64,000 nt of DNA, taken from the NCBI GenBank assembly GCA_026391315.1, contig JAPLDT010000013.1, positions 19,217-83,216 on the forward strand. The letters run 5' to 3'. A program made the position numbers and the translations under genes. The notes below the pieces were generated by a model that was given only the letters and a program-made list of their open reading frames with translations, had not been told where the DNA came from and made no database searches. Positions within the stretch are counted from its first letter, which is position 1, and each line of letters opens with the position of its first letter. Shown piece after piece: positions 1 to 8,742 of this stretch. Origin of the DNA: Bacteroidia bacterium. GTDB taxonomy: Bacteria; Bacteroidota; Bacteroidia; Bacteroidales; Prolixibacteraceae.

Positions 1-693
1 TACCAGTTCGGCGATCGATTGAGACCGGTTGAGGTCTTTGAGCGAAAGCAGATGTTTGTCCCGGATTATCGATTTTCCGGTAGCATCCGTCAGGGTATAT
101 TTTTTGCGGCAAGGCTGGGCGCAGGCCCCCCGGTTGGCGCTCCGACCTCCCATGGCATAGCTCATGAAACATTGTCCGCTCAGACTCACACATAGGGAGC
201 CATGCACAAAGGCTTCGAGTTCGATGGAGGTCTGGGCTGAGATTTCTTCTATCTGTCGAAGTGATAGCTCCCTGGCCAGTACGGCCCTTTTGAATCCGAC
301 TGCTTCCAGGAATTTGATTTTATCTACCGTGAAGTTGTTGGCTTGTGTACTGGCATGAAGTGCGATGGGTGGCAGATCCATCTCCAGGATACCAAAATCC
401 TGGATGATCAGGGCATCCGCTCCCGTCTCATATACCTGCCGGATGATTCGCTCTGCTTCCGGCAATTCGTTGTCGTAGAGGATGGTGTTGAGGGTAACGT
501 ATGTTTTGACGCCGAACAGGCGGGCTTCGGTAGCCAGCTTCCCTATCTCTTCAATTGAATTTCCTGCTGCCTCCCTGGCTCCGAACTTAGGTGCACCAAT
601 GTAGACGGCATCCGCGCCGTGCCGGATGGCCGCGATGCCACATTCCAGGTTTTTGGCAGGAGCAAGAAGTTCGATGTTGTTTGTGCTTCGCAC
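1..693 (-). CDS. Peptidase U32 family protein (N-terminal part, runs off window)
   Basis: This is the first 231 codons of a peptidase U32 family protein; the rest lies beyond base 1. The translation opens with NIELLAPAKNLECGIAAIRHGADAVYIGAPKFG-type sequence and carries the U32 signature region around EAFVHGSLC...SGQCFMSYAMGG with the cysteine-rich stretch GACAQPC. Members of this family include collagenase-like proteins and RlhA, which hydroxylates 23S rRNA, so a protease role should not be assumed. No in-frame ATG exists between the upstream stop near 895 and the conserved start, so I chose GTG at 693 (MRSTNNIELLAPAK). The spacer upstream is a run of GTTTGAAAT units. Family call is firm; function is open. 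Confidence 0.85.
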   Translation of the reverse strand, partial: MRSTNNIELLAPAKNLECGIAAIRHGADAVYIGAPKFGAREAAGNSIEEIGKLATEARLFGVKTYVTLNTILYDNELPEAERIIRQVYETGADALIIQDFGILEMDLPPIALHASTQANNFTVDKIKFLEAVGFKRAVLARELSLRQIEEISAQTSIELEAFVHGSLCVSLSGQCFMSYAMGGRSANRGACAQPCRKKYTLTDATGKSIIRDKHLLSLKDLNRSQSIAELV

Positions 694-895
694 GTTTGAA
701 ATGTTTGAAATGTTTGAAATGTTACCGCTAATGATTTTAAGCTCCCTGAGCCTGTCGAAGGGGCTAAATAGTCGGTTTGAAGATTCGGTCCCTGAGCTTG
801 TCGAAGGGAAAATTTTAAAAATTGTTTGAAATATTCCGGTCCAATAACATTTCAAACAGCACGTAGTGCCAAACTTTTCAAACGCCCGAAGGGTT
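694..895. repeat. Repeat-filled spacer: GTTTGAAAT units and two GGTCCCTGAGC-type elements
   Basis: The region between the U32 gene and the AhpD-like gene consists almost wholly of repeats. ATGTTTGAA-like 9-mers stand in tandem at about 694-722 and related units recur at 825-890. Two copies of the dispersed GGTCCCTGAGC..GTCGAAGG element lie at 741-763 and 786-808. The AhpD-like gene ends inside this tract. Confidence 0.75.
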
Positions 896-1243
896 TAAAA
901 CTTCTTCTTGCAACGCTTCCCAATATTCCACGGCCCTTCTGGTGTGCGGAATGACTATGGTGCCTCCAACCAGGTTGGCAACGGCAAAGATCTCGAAAAG
1001 TTCTTCAGTGGTGACCCCTTGTTCGTGGCACTTTTCGAGGTGGTATTTGACACAATCATCGCAACGAAGCACCATGGAGCTCACCAATCCCATCATCTCC
1101 TTCACTTTCGTGGAAAGAGCCCCTTCCATGTATGTGTTGGTGTCGATGTTGTAGATCCGTTTCATCACCTTATTATTGGCAGCCAGGATCTTCTCATTCA
1201 TTTTTGCGCGGTAATCGCGGAATTCAGTAATTTTTTCGTTCAT
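878..1243 (-). CDS. Carboxymuconolactone decarboxylase / AhpD-like protein
   Basis: A 121-residue protein of the carboxymuconolactone decarboxylase (AhpD-like) family. The redox motif is visible as C61-x-x-C64-x3-H68 (RCDDCVKYH), preceded by the usual helical stretch, and the length fits a single-domain member. Such proteins use the Cys pair in peroxidase or disulfide chemistry; the physiological partner cannot be read from the context. The last codons (NPSGV and the TGA stop) fall inside a repeat tract, so the C-terminal tail may be repeat-derived. It is probably transcribed alone: the upstream spacer is 346 bases and MiaB lies beyond it. Confidence 0.85.
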   Translation of the reverse strand: MNEKITEFRDYRAKMNEKILAANNKVMKRIYNIDTNTYMEGALSTKVKEMMGLVSSMVLRCDDCVKYHLEKCHEQGVTTEELFEIFAVANLVGGTIVIPHTRRAVEYWEALQEEVLNPSGV

Positions 1244-1589
1244 TTCATCAGTATTAAAACGTTGAAATTAAATATTTTGCATAGATCTGTTTCTTCCGTC
1301 CGAAACGATCAAATTGCATTTTTAAATATGCTATCGCGGACGGTGGTCTCCCTTCATTCTCACACCCCCGGTTCCACCGGGGGTTATTCACAGTCAACCC
1401 CTGCGGGGTAAGATCTGAGCAGATTCAACCTTGCTGTCAAAAATGTAAAAATTGCACTTCTGTCAATTTTCACATTTCCAAATTTTCATATTCATTCCGT
1501 CTCCTAGTCTCCCAGTTCCCCAAGTCCCCAAGTCTTTCCGTCTCTCCGTCATTCGGTCTCCCCCTCGCCAAGTCGCCCCTTCGGAAGTC
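1244..1589. repeat. Intergenic region with three repeat types
   Basis: No gene is seen in these 346 bases. They hold a pair of GC hairpins at 1364-1409 (ACCCCCGGTTCCACCGGGGG and CAACCCCTGCGGGG), a tract of the TGTGAAAATTGG family at about 1470-1495, and a C/T-rich GTCTCC-type tract at about 1497-1589 that runs up to the miaB stop codon. Confidence 0.7.
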
Positions 1590-2942
1590 CTACTCCGTCG
1601 GTACCTCAATCTTGACTTCTACCTCCCCGATCAACGTGGTCTGGGTGCAGTCGAGAATTTTTACCCGCACAAAATCACCAATTTCGAGGCCTTTGTTCGG
1701 GAAGACAACTACTTTGTTTTGTGAGCTGCGGCCAAAAAATTCACTTTTTTTCTTTTTGGAGATTCCCTCAGCAAGTACTTCCATGGTCATACCGATGTCT
1801 CTTTGATTGCTTTCCAGCGAAAGCCGGTTTTGCAGGTGAATGATCTCTTCGAGACGCCTGGATTTCACCTCTTCCGGAACATCATCCACGAAGTGGTCGG
1901 CGGCATAAGTTCCGGGCCGCATCGAGAATTTGAACATGAAGGAGGTGTCGAACTGAACCTCTTCCATCAGTTGCAGGGATTGTTGATGGTCCTCTTCGGT
2001 TTCGGAACAGAAGCCACAAAAAATGTCGGTGGTGATGCCGCATCCCGGTAAGGCCTCGCGAATCGCTTTGATTCGGCCGAGGTACCATTCGCGGTCATAT
2101 TTTCTGTTCATCTTTTTCAAAATAGCCGAACTGCCCGACTGCACGGGAAGGTGTATGTGACGGCAAATATTAGGATAAGCAACCATCTTTTTTAACAGTT
2201 TGTCCGACAGGTCTTTGGGATGAGAAGTGGTAAACCTGACCCGCAGGGCTGGTGAGAGCTGTGCCACCATCTCCAGCAGATCTTGAAACTTAACAGGCTT
2301 CCGGGTAGCTTCGGGATGCCAGACATAGGAATTGACATTCTGCCCAAGTAGCGTCACCTCTTTGGTTCCGTTTTCCATTAGAGCTTTTACCTCGTTGAGG
2401 ATATCTTTTGGATCACGGCTGCGCTCCCTGCCACGGGTATAGGGTACGATACAGTAGGTGCAAAAATTGTTGCATCCCCTGGTAATCGATACGAAGCCCG
2501 TAATTCGCTCTTCTCCAATCCTTTTCGGGATAATGGAGTCGTAGGTCTCGTGGATAGTCAACTCAACATTAACGGCGCTTTCGCCCGAAAGGGCTTTGTC
2601 GTATAGGAAAGGAAGATCCCGGTAGGCATCCGGCCCGGCAACAAGATCGACAGATTTTAGTTCGATCAGCTCATCGCCAATGCGTTCCGCCATGCAGCCG
2701 ATCAGTCCTACGACCAGTTTCGGATTTTTCTTTTTCAGGCTTTTAAAGAATGACAATCTGTTCCAGATTTTCTTTTCGGCATTGTCGCGAACCGAGCAGG
2801 TGTTGACCAGAATTGTATCCGCATCGGCATACTGATCAGTCACTACGAATCCTCGGTCACCCATTACAGCGGCGACTACCTCGCTGTCGGCCACGTTCAT
2901 CTGGCAGCCGTATGTTTCGATGTAAAGTTTTTTCTCCGTCAT
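1590..2942 (-). CDS. miaB: tRNA-2-methylthio-N6-dimethylallyladenosine synthase MiaB
   Basis: MiaB is a radical-SAM methylthiotransferase that adds a methylthio group to isopentenyladenosine 37 of certain tRNAs. The 450-residue protein has the N-terminal UPF0004 domain with the three auxiliary-cluster cysteines C13, C49 and C83, the radical-SAM motif C157-x3-C161-x2-C164 in RGCNNFCTYCIVPYTRGRE, and a C-terminal TRAM domain ending near VKIEVPTE. Length and motif order are those of full MiaB rather than MtaB or RimO; the GRERSR stretch after the radical-SAM motif supports this. A TAACTTTG-like -7 element lies at 2986-2993 on the same strand, about 45 bases before the start. The gene ends at the edge of a GTCTCC repeat tract. 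Confidence 0.95.
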   Translation of the reverse strand: MTEKKLYIETYGCQMNVADSEVVAAVMGDRGFVVTDQYADADTILVNTCSVRDNAEKKIWNRLSFFKSLKKKNPKLVVGLIGCMAERIGDELIELKSVDLVAGPDAYRDLPFLYDKALSGESAVNVELTIHETYDSIIPKRIGEERITGFVSITRGCNNFCTYCIVPYTRGRERSRDPKDILNEVKALMENGTKEVTLLGQNVNSYVWHPEATRKPVKFQDLLEMVAQLSPALRVRFTTSHPKDLSDKLLKKMVAYPNICRHIHLPVQSGSSAILKKMNRKYDREWYLGRIKAIREALPGCGITTDIFCGFCSETEEDHQQSLQLMEEVQFDTSFMFKFSMRPGTYAADHFVDDVPEEVKSRRLEEIIHLQNRLSLESNQRDIGMTMEVLAEGISKKKKSEFFGRSSQNKVVVFPNKGLEIGDFVRVKILDCTQTTLIGEVEVKIEVPTE

Positions 2943-3052
2943 TATTTCAAATTATGTGTCAGCTACCGCAGAAGCTGACAGGCTGCAAAGTTAAAATCAA
3001 TTTTTCCATTTTTATAATCAGAGGGAAGACTTTGATTTGTGGGGAATTTGCG

Positions 3053-3268
3053 TGGTCCCTGAGCGAAGTCGAAGGACCAGCGAGCACCCAAGACTATGAA
3101 AAAGCCGGTCCCTGAGCGGAGCCGAAGGGTGAAGATGGAGACCGGAGTTGCGTTTGTCGTATTGGATTTGCTTCAACCCCTAGCCCCTTCGACTTCGCTC
3201 AGGGACCGAAGTCGCGTTTATCTTTTAAATTTGCTAAACTGCAAGCCCCTTCGGCTCCGCTCAGGGAA
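3053..3268. repeat. Four GGTCCCTGAGC-type elements as two inverted pairs
   Basis: Two elements on the + strand (3053-3078 and 3105-3129) face two on the - strand (3184-3208 and 3245-3268). Both the GCGAAGTC and the GCGGAGCC sequence variants occur in each orientation, so variant pairs with variant across a core of about 55 bases. The block lies between the divergent genes miaB and the SPOR gene. Confidence 0.8.
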
Positions 3269-3332
3269 TCGAACGAGTATGTATAATCTGACATATATTG
3301 CAGATTTTGATTTTTTCCCTTTCGATTTTCCT

Positions 3333-3340
3333 TATCTTTG
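3333..3340 (+). promoter_or_regulatory. Bacteroidota -7 element TATCTTTG for the SPOR gene
   Basis: TATCTTTG matches the TAnnTTTG consensus 19 bases before the ATG at 3359. A TTTG at 3306-3309 could be the -33 element, but the spacer of 23 is longer than usual. Confidence 0.4.
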
Positions 3341-3358
3341 TGCCAAATTATCCGTGAT

Positions 3359-3847
3359 ATGATTACGATTGGACGGAAAGCAGGCATTTTGATTTTTTTA
3401 TTTCTGGTGGCATTTACCTGCCGGACAGAGGCTCAAACAGCCAGACCAATCGCGCCACCTACTGCCATGACCGATGGCTCGTTTATCTGGCAACGCTTAA
3501 ATGTGGAGGCCAGCAACGAAATTGCGGATCTTCTTCGTCAACAATACGACCAAAGCAGAAAAGCCGGAACCTTCCCGGGTTACCGTCTTCAGTTGTACTT
3601 TGGATCCGGCGTGCAGGCAAGGGCACATGCAGAAAAAGTAAGAGCCGATTTCAACGCCCTGTATCCTGAAACCAGGGTCTATCTAATCTTTAAATCTCCC
3701 GATTTTATTGTGAGAGCGGGTGATTTCAGAAGCAAAAGTGAGGCATTAAAGGTATTAAAGAGTTTTACAGCCGGCTTCTCGAACGCGTTTATCGTCTCCG
3801 ACGAAATTGCTTTTCCAGGACCAGTAGTTCAAGTAGAAATTAAATAG
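3359..3847 (+). CDS. Exported SPOR-domain protein
   Basis: A 162-residue exported protein with a signal peptide (ITIGRKAGILIFLFLVAFTC...EAQ) and a C-terminal SPOR-like domain, seen in the segment GYRLQLYFGSGVQARAHAEKVRADF and FIVRAGDFRSKSEALKVLKSF. SPOR domains bind glycan strands stripped of peptide stems, often at division sites, so a periplasmic cell-wall role is likely. An upstream in-frame ATG at 3338 would overlap the promoter element and precede the signal peptide with a poor leader, so I prefer 3359. PurF-like protein starts three bases downstream, which suggests co-transcription without an obvious functional link. Confidence 0.8.
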   Translation: MITIGRKAGILIFLFLVAFTCRTEAQTARPIAPPTAMTDGSFIWQRLNVEASNEIADLLRQQYDQSRKAGTFPGYRLQLYFGSGVQARAHAEKVRADFNALYPETRVYLIFKSPDFIVRAGDFRSKSEALKVLKSFTAGFSNAFIVSDEIAFPGPVVQVEIK

Positions 3848-3850
3848 AGC

Positions 3851-5752
3851 ATGAGCGACCAAATCAAACACGAGTGTGGAATAGCCCTGATCAGGCTTCG
3901 TAAACCGCTGGAATACTACCGACTGAAATACGGAACCTGGCAATACGGGATCAACAAACTCTACGTGATGATGGAAAAGCAGCACAACCGCGGACAGGAT
4001 GGTGCCGGAGCTGTTGGAGTAAAAGTAGATATGTCGCCTGGCAGGGAATACATTTTCAGACACCGCTCCATCGATCCGAATCCCATCCGGGATGTTTTCG
4101 TAAAGATTTTCAAAGAGTTCAGTCTGGCTCAGCAGCAGCATCCCAATGCATTTCCTGATCCGGCATGGGCCAAAGCCAACCTCCCTTTTGCCTGTGAACT
4201 ATACCTTGGTCACCTGAGATACGGTACCTTTGGCCGCAACAGCGTGGAGTCGACCCATCCGGTGATGCGCCAAAACAATTGGCGTTCACGGAACCTGGTT
4301 TTGGCGGGGAATTTCAACCTCACCAATGTGGACGAACTGTTTAACCTGCTGGTTGGACTAGGTCAGTTTCCAAAAGGGTTCAATGATACCGTCACCATCC
4401 TCGAAAAAGTAGGCCATTTCCTCGACGAAGAGAACGAGCTGCTTTTCAGACAGTACAAGAATGAAGGCTATGCCAATGCCGAAATCTCCCCGCTGATCGA
4501 GAAAAATATAGATATCCGGAAAGTCCTCGAAAGAGCGAGCCGCGACTGGGATGGGGGGTATACCATCGGTGGAATCATCGGTCACGGTGATGCCTTTGTT
4601 GTCCGCGACCCCTGGGGAATTCGTCCGGCATTCTATTATGCCGACGACGAAATTGTGGTGGTGGCTTCCGAAAGACCTGTCATCCAGACTGTCATGAATG
4701 TAGGTTGGAACAGTGTGTCGGAAATAAAACCCGGTCATGCATTGATCATCAAAATGGACGGGACTTACAAAGAGGAGCTGGTCCGCGTGCCTCAAAAGAG
4801 AAGCTCCTGCTCCTTCGAGAGGATCTATTTCTCACGAGGATCTGACAGGGATATTTACAAGGAGCGTAAAAAATTAGGCTTCCTGCTGGCTCCGGTTATT
4901 CTCAAAGCGATCAACAACGATCTGAAACATACCGTTTTCTCCTTTATTCCCAATACAGCTGAGACTGCTTACCTTGGTATGATGGAGGGCATCCGGTCTG
5001 ATCTGCTTCAGTGGAAAAAAGAGAAAATTCACGCCCTTGGCGATAAAATGACTGAGGATGAGATTGGCGAGATCATCTCGGTTCAGCCAAGAATGGAGAA
5101 AATTGCCATCAAAGATGTGAAGATGCGCACCTTCATCGCCGATGACAGCAGCCGGGATGATTTGGTAGGCCATGTTTATGATGTGACCTATGGCGTGGTG
5201 GAGAATCATAAGGATACCCTAGTGGTCATTGATGACTCCATAGTTCGTGGTACTACTTTAAAACAGAGCATCCTAAAGAGCCTGGACCGGCTGAAACCAA
5301 AGAAAATTATCATCATCTCCTCTGCCCCGCAAATCCGGTACCCCGATTGCTATGGTATAGACATGGCCATTCTGGGTAAATTTGTGGCTTTCGAGGCGGC
5401 CATTGCCTTGTTGAGAGAGACAGGGAAATCCAAGGTCATCGATGAAGTTTACCGCAAATGCAAAGATCAGCAGCGTTTGCCCAAAGAGGAGATGGTCAAT
5501 TATGTGAAGGAGATCTATCGTCCGTTCAGTGATGAGGAGATCTCGGGCAAAATTGCCCAGCTGCTGAAACCGGCCGAATGCAAAGCGGAAGTGGAGATTG
5601 TCTACCAGAGTGTTGAGAATTTACACATCGCCTGTCCGAATGATCTTGGCGATTGGTATTTTACCGGCGACTATCCGACACCCGGCGGAAACAAAGTGGT
5701 CAATACCTCCTTTATCAACTACATAGAAGGAATAGACGGAAGGGCTTATTGA
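3851..5752 (+). CDS. Long amidophosphoribosyltransferase-like (PurF-like) protein
   Basis: A 633-residue member of the glutamine PRPP amidotransferase family. The class II glutamine amidotransferase domain begins at HECGIALIRL, with the presumed nucleophile at Cys9, and contains NRGQDGAG and LGHLRYGTFG. The PRPP-binding loop of the type I phosphoribosyltransferase domain is VVIDDSIVRGTTL. Classical PurF is about 470-510 residues, so this is the longer form found in Bacteroidota. It probably makes phosphoribosylamine for purine synthesis, but a second, shorter PurF often exists in these genomes, so it may be a paralogue with another role. Eight residues would have to be removed, or tolerated, before the nucleophilic Cys. 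It is convergent with the next gene and overlaps its end by 7 bases. Confidence 0.8.
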   Translation: MSDQIKHECGIALIRLRKPLEYYRLKYGTWQYGINKLYVMMEKQHNRGQDGAGAVGVKVDMSPGREYIFRHRSIDPNPIRDVFVKIFKEFSLAQQQHPNAFPDPAWAKANLPFACELYLGHLRYGTFGRNSVESTHPVMRQNNWRSRNLVLAGNFNLTNVDELFNLLVGLGQFPKGFNDTVTILEKVGHFLDEENELLFRQYKNEGYANAEISPLIEKNIDIRKVLERASRDWDGGYTIGGIIGHGDAFVVRDPWGIRPAFYYADDEIVVVASERPVIQTVMNVGWNSVSEIKPGHALIIKMDGTYKEELVRVPQKRSSCSFERIYFSRGSDRDIYKERKKLGFLLAPVILKAINNDLKHTVFSFIPNTAETAYLGMMEGIRSDLLQWKKEKIHALGDKMTEDEIGEIISVQPRMEKIAIKDVKMRTFIADDSSRDDLVGHVYDVTYGVVENHKDTLVVIDDSIVRGTTLKQSILKSLDRLKPKKIIIISSAPQIRYPDCYGIDMAILGKFVAFEAAIALLRETGKSKVIDEVYRKCKDQQRLPKEEMVNYVKEIYRPFSDEEISGKIAQLLKPAECKAEVEIVYQSVENLHIACPNDLGDWYFTGDYPTPGGNKVVNTSFINYIEGIDGRAY

Positions 5753-6717
5753 AAGCGCATCTTGGGATTGTCCTCTTTCTCGACGAGTTCTTCCAAATAG
5801 GTTGAGACGTGACGGTCGATCTTGATGTCGTATATATCCTCGATACTTAACATGATTCCTGTCTCCTCCACATCACCAAATTCATCGCTGATGGCCGTTC
5901 CGAATGTACGCATGTTTGGTGTCAGATTCATGTAGGCATTTATCAGCGGAGGGATATTTTCGCCCAGCTTTCTTACCTCCTGTGAAAGAATTTTGTAGGC
6001 TGCTTCATAATCCTTCCCGTCAAAGAGTTCAGCCAGTTTTTTCTGGTCGGCATGGTAGACCATCGGTTTTTTGGCCCAAACCAGGTGATCAGGATCAGAG
6101 AAGAACATGCTGAAAAAATGGAGAATCATGTTGCGGGCCTCCTCGTTGTAGTGGGTGTACATCGTCACTTTTCCGAAAAAATATTTGACCTCGGGGTAGT
6201 CGATCATCAACGCTCCCAAACCATCCCAAAGGTTATCGAGGGCAAAGAGCGCTTTGGATCCGACTTTGGTCGACTGGTAGTCGGGTTGTACAAAAGAGCG
6301 GCCCAATTCAATGACAGAAGGCAGGTAATCTGAAATAAATTCGTCAGAAAAGTTGAATAGATGAGCAGTTGCCAGCGGGACCTCTCCTTGAGCATCCTTC
6401 TCAAGTCCGCTGCAATGAATGTACCGGTAGCCACCCAGAATCTCCTTGTTGGCAGGGTCCCAAACTATCAATTGTTTGTATGGATGTGTTTCGGAAATAT
6501 CGTATTGGTCGATATCCAGATCCTCTCCGATACCTCCTCCTGCCGACCTGAAGGTGAGCTCTCTGAGCCGGCCGATCTCACGCATGAGGTTGGGTGAATC
6601 AAAGTAGGTAAGGATGTATATCTCGTTATCAGCCTTGTTGGTCTTTCTTTGAAATTTCTCCGGAGTGAGTTCTGCCTCCAGTAACTCCCTGGCAACGGGA
6701 GGAATAATCTCCTTCAT
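5746..6717 (-). CDS. glsB: GNAT-fold N-acyltransferase, putative glycine-lipid synthase GlsB
   Basis: A 323-residue protein of the OlsB/hemolysin-like acyltransferase family with a GNAT fold: RLRELTFRSAGGGIGEDLDIDQYD, KQLIVWDPANKEILGGYRYI and VIELGRSFVQPDYQ are typical. In Bacteroides thetaiotaomicron a homologue (GlsB) N-acylates glycine with a 3-hydroxy fatty acid, the first step of glycine-lipid synthesis, and works with the PlsC-like GlsA. The matching PlsC-like gene lies upstream on the same strand at 7919-8737, which supports this assignment. In other bacteria OlsB acylates ornithine, so the amino acid is not certain. Function is inferred from family and context. Confidence 0.7.
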   Translation of the reverse strand: MKEIIPPVARELLEAELTPEKFQRKTNKADNEIYILTYFDSPNLMREIGRLRELTFRSAGGGIGEDLDIDQYDISETHPYKQLIVWDPANKEILGGYRYIHCSGLEKDAQGEVPLATAHLFNFSDEFISDYLPSVIELGRSFVQPDYQSTKVGSKALFALDNLWDGLGALMIDYPEVKYFFGKVTMYTHYNEEARNMILHFFSMFFSDPDHLVWAKKPMVYHADQKKLAELFDGKDYEAAYKILSQEVRKLGENIPPLINAYMNLTPNMRTFGTAISDEFGDVEETGIMLSIEDIYDIKIDRHVSTYLEELVEKEDNPKMRFQ

Positions 6718-7159
6718 CTAAAAAAAGTAATTAGTTCGGATCAAAAATAACAATAATTTGACCACGATTTTCATATATGTGAACAAATCAAGCCCCTGCC
6801 CAACCACAAATTGCACAAATGAACACAAATAAAACATGCTCAAACTACAGATTTTTCAGATTAAACCCTTCTCCACCACAAATTTCACAAATTACACGAA
6901 TTGAAAGGAAAAAACTGGATTAGTGGATCAAGCTAGACTCATTGAACAATTTTAACCTTTCGGCCCTTCGACCCTTCGACAGGCTTCTCAAGGACCGGTC
7001 TCGTTTTCCTATATTCTCATTTTTGAATCAGCGAATTGACATATTCTCAAAAAGGAGGGTTACCTTTAGTGTGATTACGGTATTAAATTATTGTAGTGTT
7101 GACTAACCGTGAGTATTTAGTTTTCTAGTTGCCTAACCAATAAAAATCACAGGAATAGT
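6718..7159. repeat. Intergenic region with CACAAATT repeats and a variant GC element
   Basis: These 442 bases separate glsB from the next gene. CACAAATT-type units cluster at about 6805-6835 and 6872-6902. A scrambled GGTCCTT/CCCTTCGAC element lies at 6963-6998. CAAAAATA at 6742-6749 (TATTTTTG on the - strand) may be the -7 element of glsB. No further gene is seen. Confidence 0.6.
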
Positions 7160-7858
7160 ATGAAAAAGAGATTAATTTTATGTGTCATAGCATTATTGAC
7201 ATTGAATCTGATTGTTCAAAGTCAGACGGTTCAAAAATCGGATTCAATCGTCGGGAAAAAGAAGGCGAGGCATTCCACAGAAGAGGTGACAAAATTTCTT
7301 TTCAAGAATACTAGGTATCCTGTGGAACAATTGGGTACAAATGCCGGGGAAGGGGATGTTGTTTTATCTTTGGTTATTCATGCAAATGGTAAATCAGATA
7401 TTTTAGCCATTGTCAGTTCTCCGGATAAAACATTCTCGACAAGTTCTTTGGTAGCATTTAATAAGTTGGAGGATAAATGGAGCCCGGCCAGAATAAACAA
7501 TACCCCCACTGACAAAAATTATTTGATAATTTTCAGATACAGGAAGTATTTGGATACCCAACCATTTGATTATAAGGACAGGATAGAGCATCTAATGTCT
7601 AAGCAAAAATACAAAGAGGCCTTAAGGCAATTGAGCAATGCAATAAATGACAATAAATACGATTGGGAACTGTTCGCACTATGTTCCAAAGTAAAGCAAA
7701 TGCTAGGTGACGTTGAAGGAGCGAAATCTGACGAGTTAACTGCTGCAAAACTCGATGATGAAATATTGTCTGTAGTTAATGTGGAAGCCATAGGTGTAAC
7801 CAGAACCAAAGTGGTGAGGGTCGTAGGTAGTTCTACAAAAAGGGTAGTAGGGTGGTAA
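7160..7858 (+). CDS. Secreted protein with TonB C-terminal-like domain
   Basis: A 232-residue protein with a clear signal peptide (KKRLILCVIALLTLNLIVQS). Residues about 35-130 resemble the TonB C-terminal domain: YPVEQLGTNAGEGDVVLSLVIHANGKS...SPDKTFSTSSLVAFNKLEDKWSPARING-like order with the usual strand-helix-strand pattern. A helical, TPR-like segment follows (KQKYKEALRQLSNAINDNKYDWELFALCSKVKQMLGD). There is no transmembrane anchor apart from the signal peptide, so it is not a classical TonB; it may be a free periplasmic adaptor. Base composition is visibly more AT-rich than the neighbours, and it interrupts the putative glsB/glsA pair on the opposite strand, which suggests later insertion. 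Confidence 0.6.
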   Translation: MKKRLILCVIALLTLNLIVQSQTVQKSDSIVGKKKARHSTEEVTKFLFKNTRYPVEQLGTNAGEGDVVLSLVIHANGKSDILAIVSSPDKTFSTSSLVAFNKLEDKWSPARINNTPTDKNYLIIFRYRKYLDTQPFDYKDRIEHLMSKQKYKEALRQLSNAINDNKYDWELFALCSKVKQMLGDVEGAKSDELTAAKLDDEILSVVNVEAIGVTRTKVVRVVGSSTKRVVGW

Positions 7859-7918
7859 GATAGAATTCTCCGTTTCACCGCTGCATCTCAGCGTTCTCCC
7901 CTTCTCCCCCTCGCCCTG

Positions 7919-8737
7919 TCACCCCCTCTTTTCCTGGACAGGAAGCCCATACACCACCCTCTTCACCTCTTCCGCCCACTCGGTCGGGGTTTTAGTGTGG
8001 TCGAAAGTTTGCCAGGGGATCGGTTTCCCAAAGGTAATTGTAAAGCTTTTTCCCCGCTGTTTGAACATCTCGTCTGGAAGTAAAAGCATCTCGATGCCAA
8101 ATTTCATGCCTATGAACTTCCTGAAGTTGCAAAACCAATAAAAGAAAGCGGAGTTACGTCCGCTCATGAAAACCGGGATGACATCCCTTTGGTGTTCAAC
8201 CGATTTCTGGATGAAATGTTTGTGCCACTCCAGATCGGCAATGATACCGCGTTTTTTGCGGGAGGCAAGGCCTGCCGGGAAAATCAGCACCTGCTTATCC
8301 GATTCGTAAGCTGCATTGATCTGATTGATGGAATTTCGCTGATTTCCATATTTGTTGATGGGAATAAACAGCTCTTTCAGCGGCGGGATCTTAGTGAGTT
8401 CATCCCTTACCAGGAAAAGGGAAGGGCCCAGGAATCTTGTGACACCGTTCATCAGGATCAAACCATCAAATCCACCCAGCGGATGGTTGGAGGCGATGAT
8501 GTATCGACCCTCTTTGGGCAGGTTTTCAGTTCCCAGAAATTCAAAAGTGACATCGAAATAGCCCAGACTCGCCGTGACAAAGTCGATACCTTTTTTATCG
8601 CCATATCTGAAGATGATTTCGTTGAGTTCGCGGACATGCAGCAACCTGTTCAGCAAGCCATAGACAAATCCCGGAATCCGGCCGGCCAGCTTGCTGTTCT
8701 TTTCAGCAACGAGATCTTTAAGCACAAGTGGATTCAT
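7919..8737 (-). CDS. glsA: PlsC-like acyltransferase, putative glycine-lipid O-acyltransferase GlsA
   Basis: A 272-residue lysophospholipid acyltransferase-like protein. The catalytic motif is SNHPLGGFD (H85 to D91, with five residues between His and Asp rather than the textbook four), followed by FPAGLASRK near residue 153. This spacing is known to me from the Bacteroides GlsA-type group, which O-acylates N-acyl-glycine to give the mature glycine lipid. The N-acyltransferase partner is at 5746-6717. The stop codon lies in a G/A-rich repeat (GTCTCC family on the other strand) and the start is only five bases from an AATTAAAAATT array. A role in phospholipid synthesis cannot be excluded. Confidence 0.7.
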   Translation of the reverse strand: MNPLVLKDLVAEKNSKLAGRIPGFVYGLLNRLLHVRELNEIIFRYGDKKGIDFVTASLGYFDVTFEFLGTENLPKEGRYIIASNHPLGGFDGLILMNGVTRFLGPSLFLVRDELTKIPPLKELFIPINKYGNQRNSINQINAAYESDKQVLIFPAGLASRKKRGIIADLEWHKHFIQKSVEHQRDVIPVFMSGRNSAFFYWFCNFRKFIGMKFGIEMLLLPDEMFKQRGKSFTITFGKPIPWQTFDHTKTPTEWAEEVKRVVYGLPVQEKRG

Positions 8738-8742
8738 AGATA

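Noticed and set aside
908..1411. A 167-codon plus-strand frame over the AhpD-like gene
   Set aside because: It runs antisense to the CxxC-containing protein and through repeats; composition is not protein-like.
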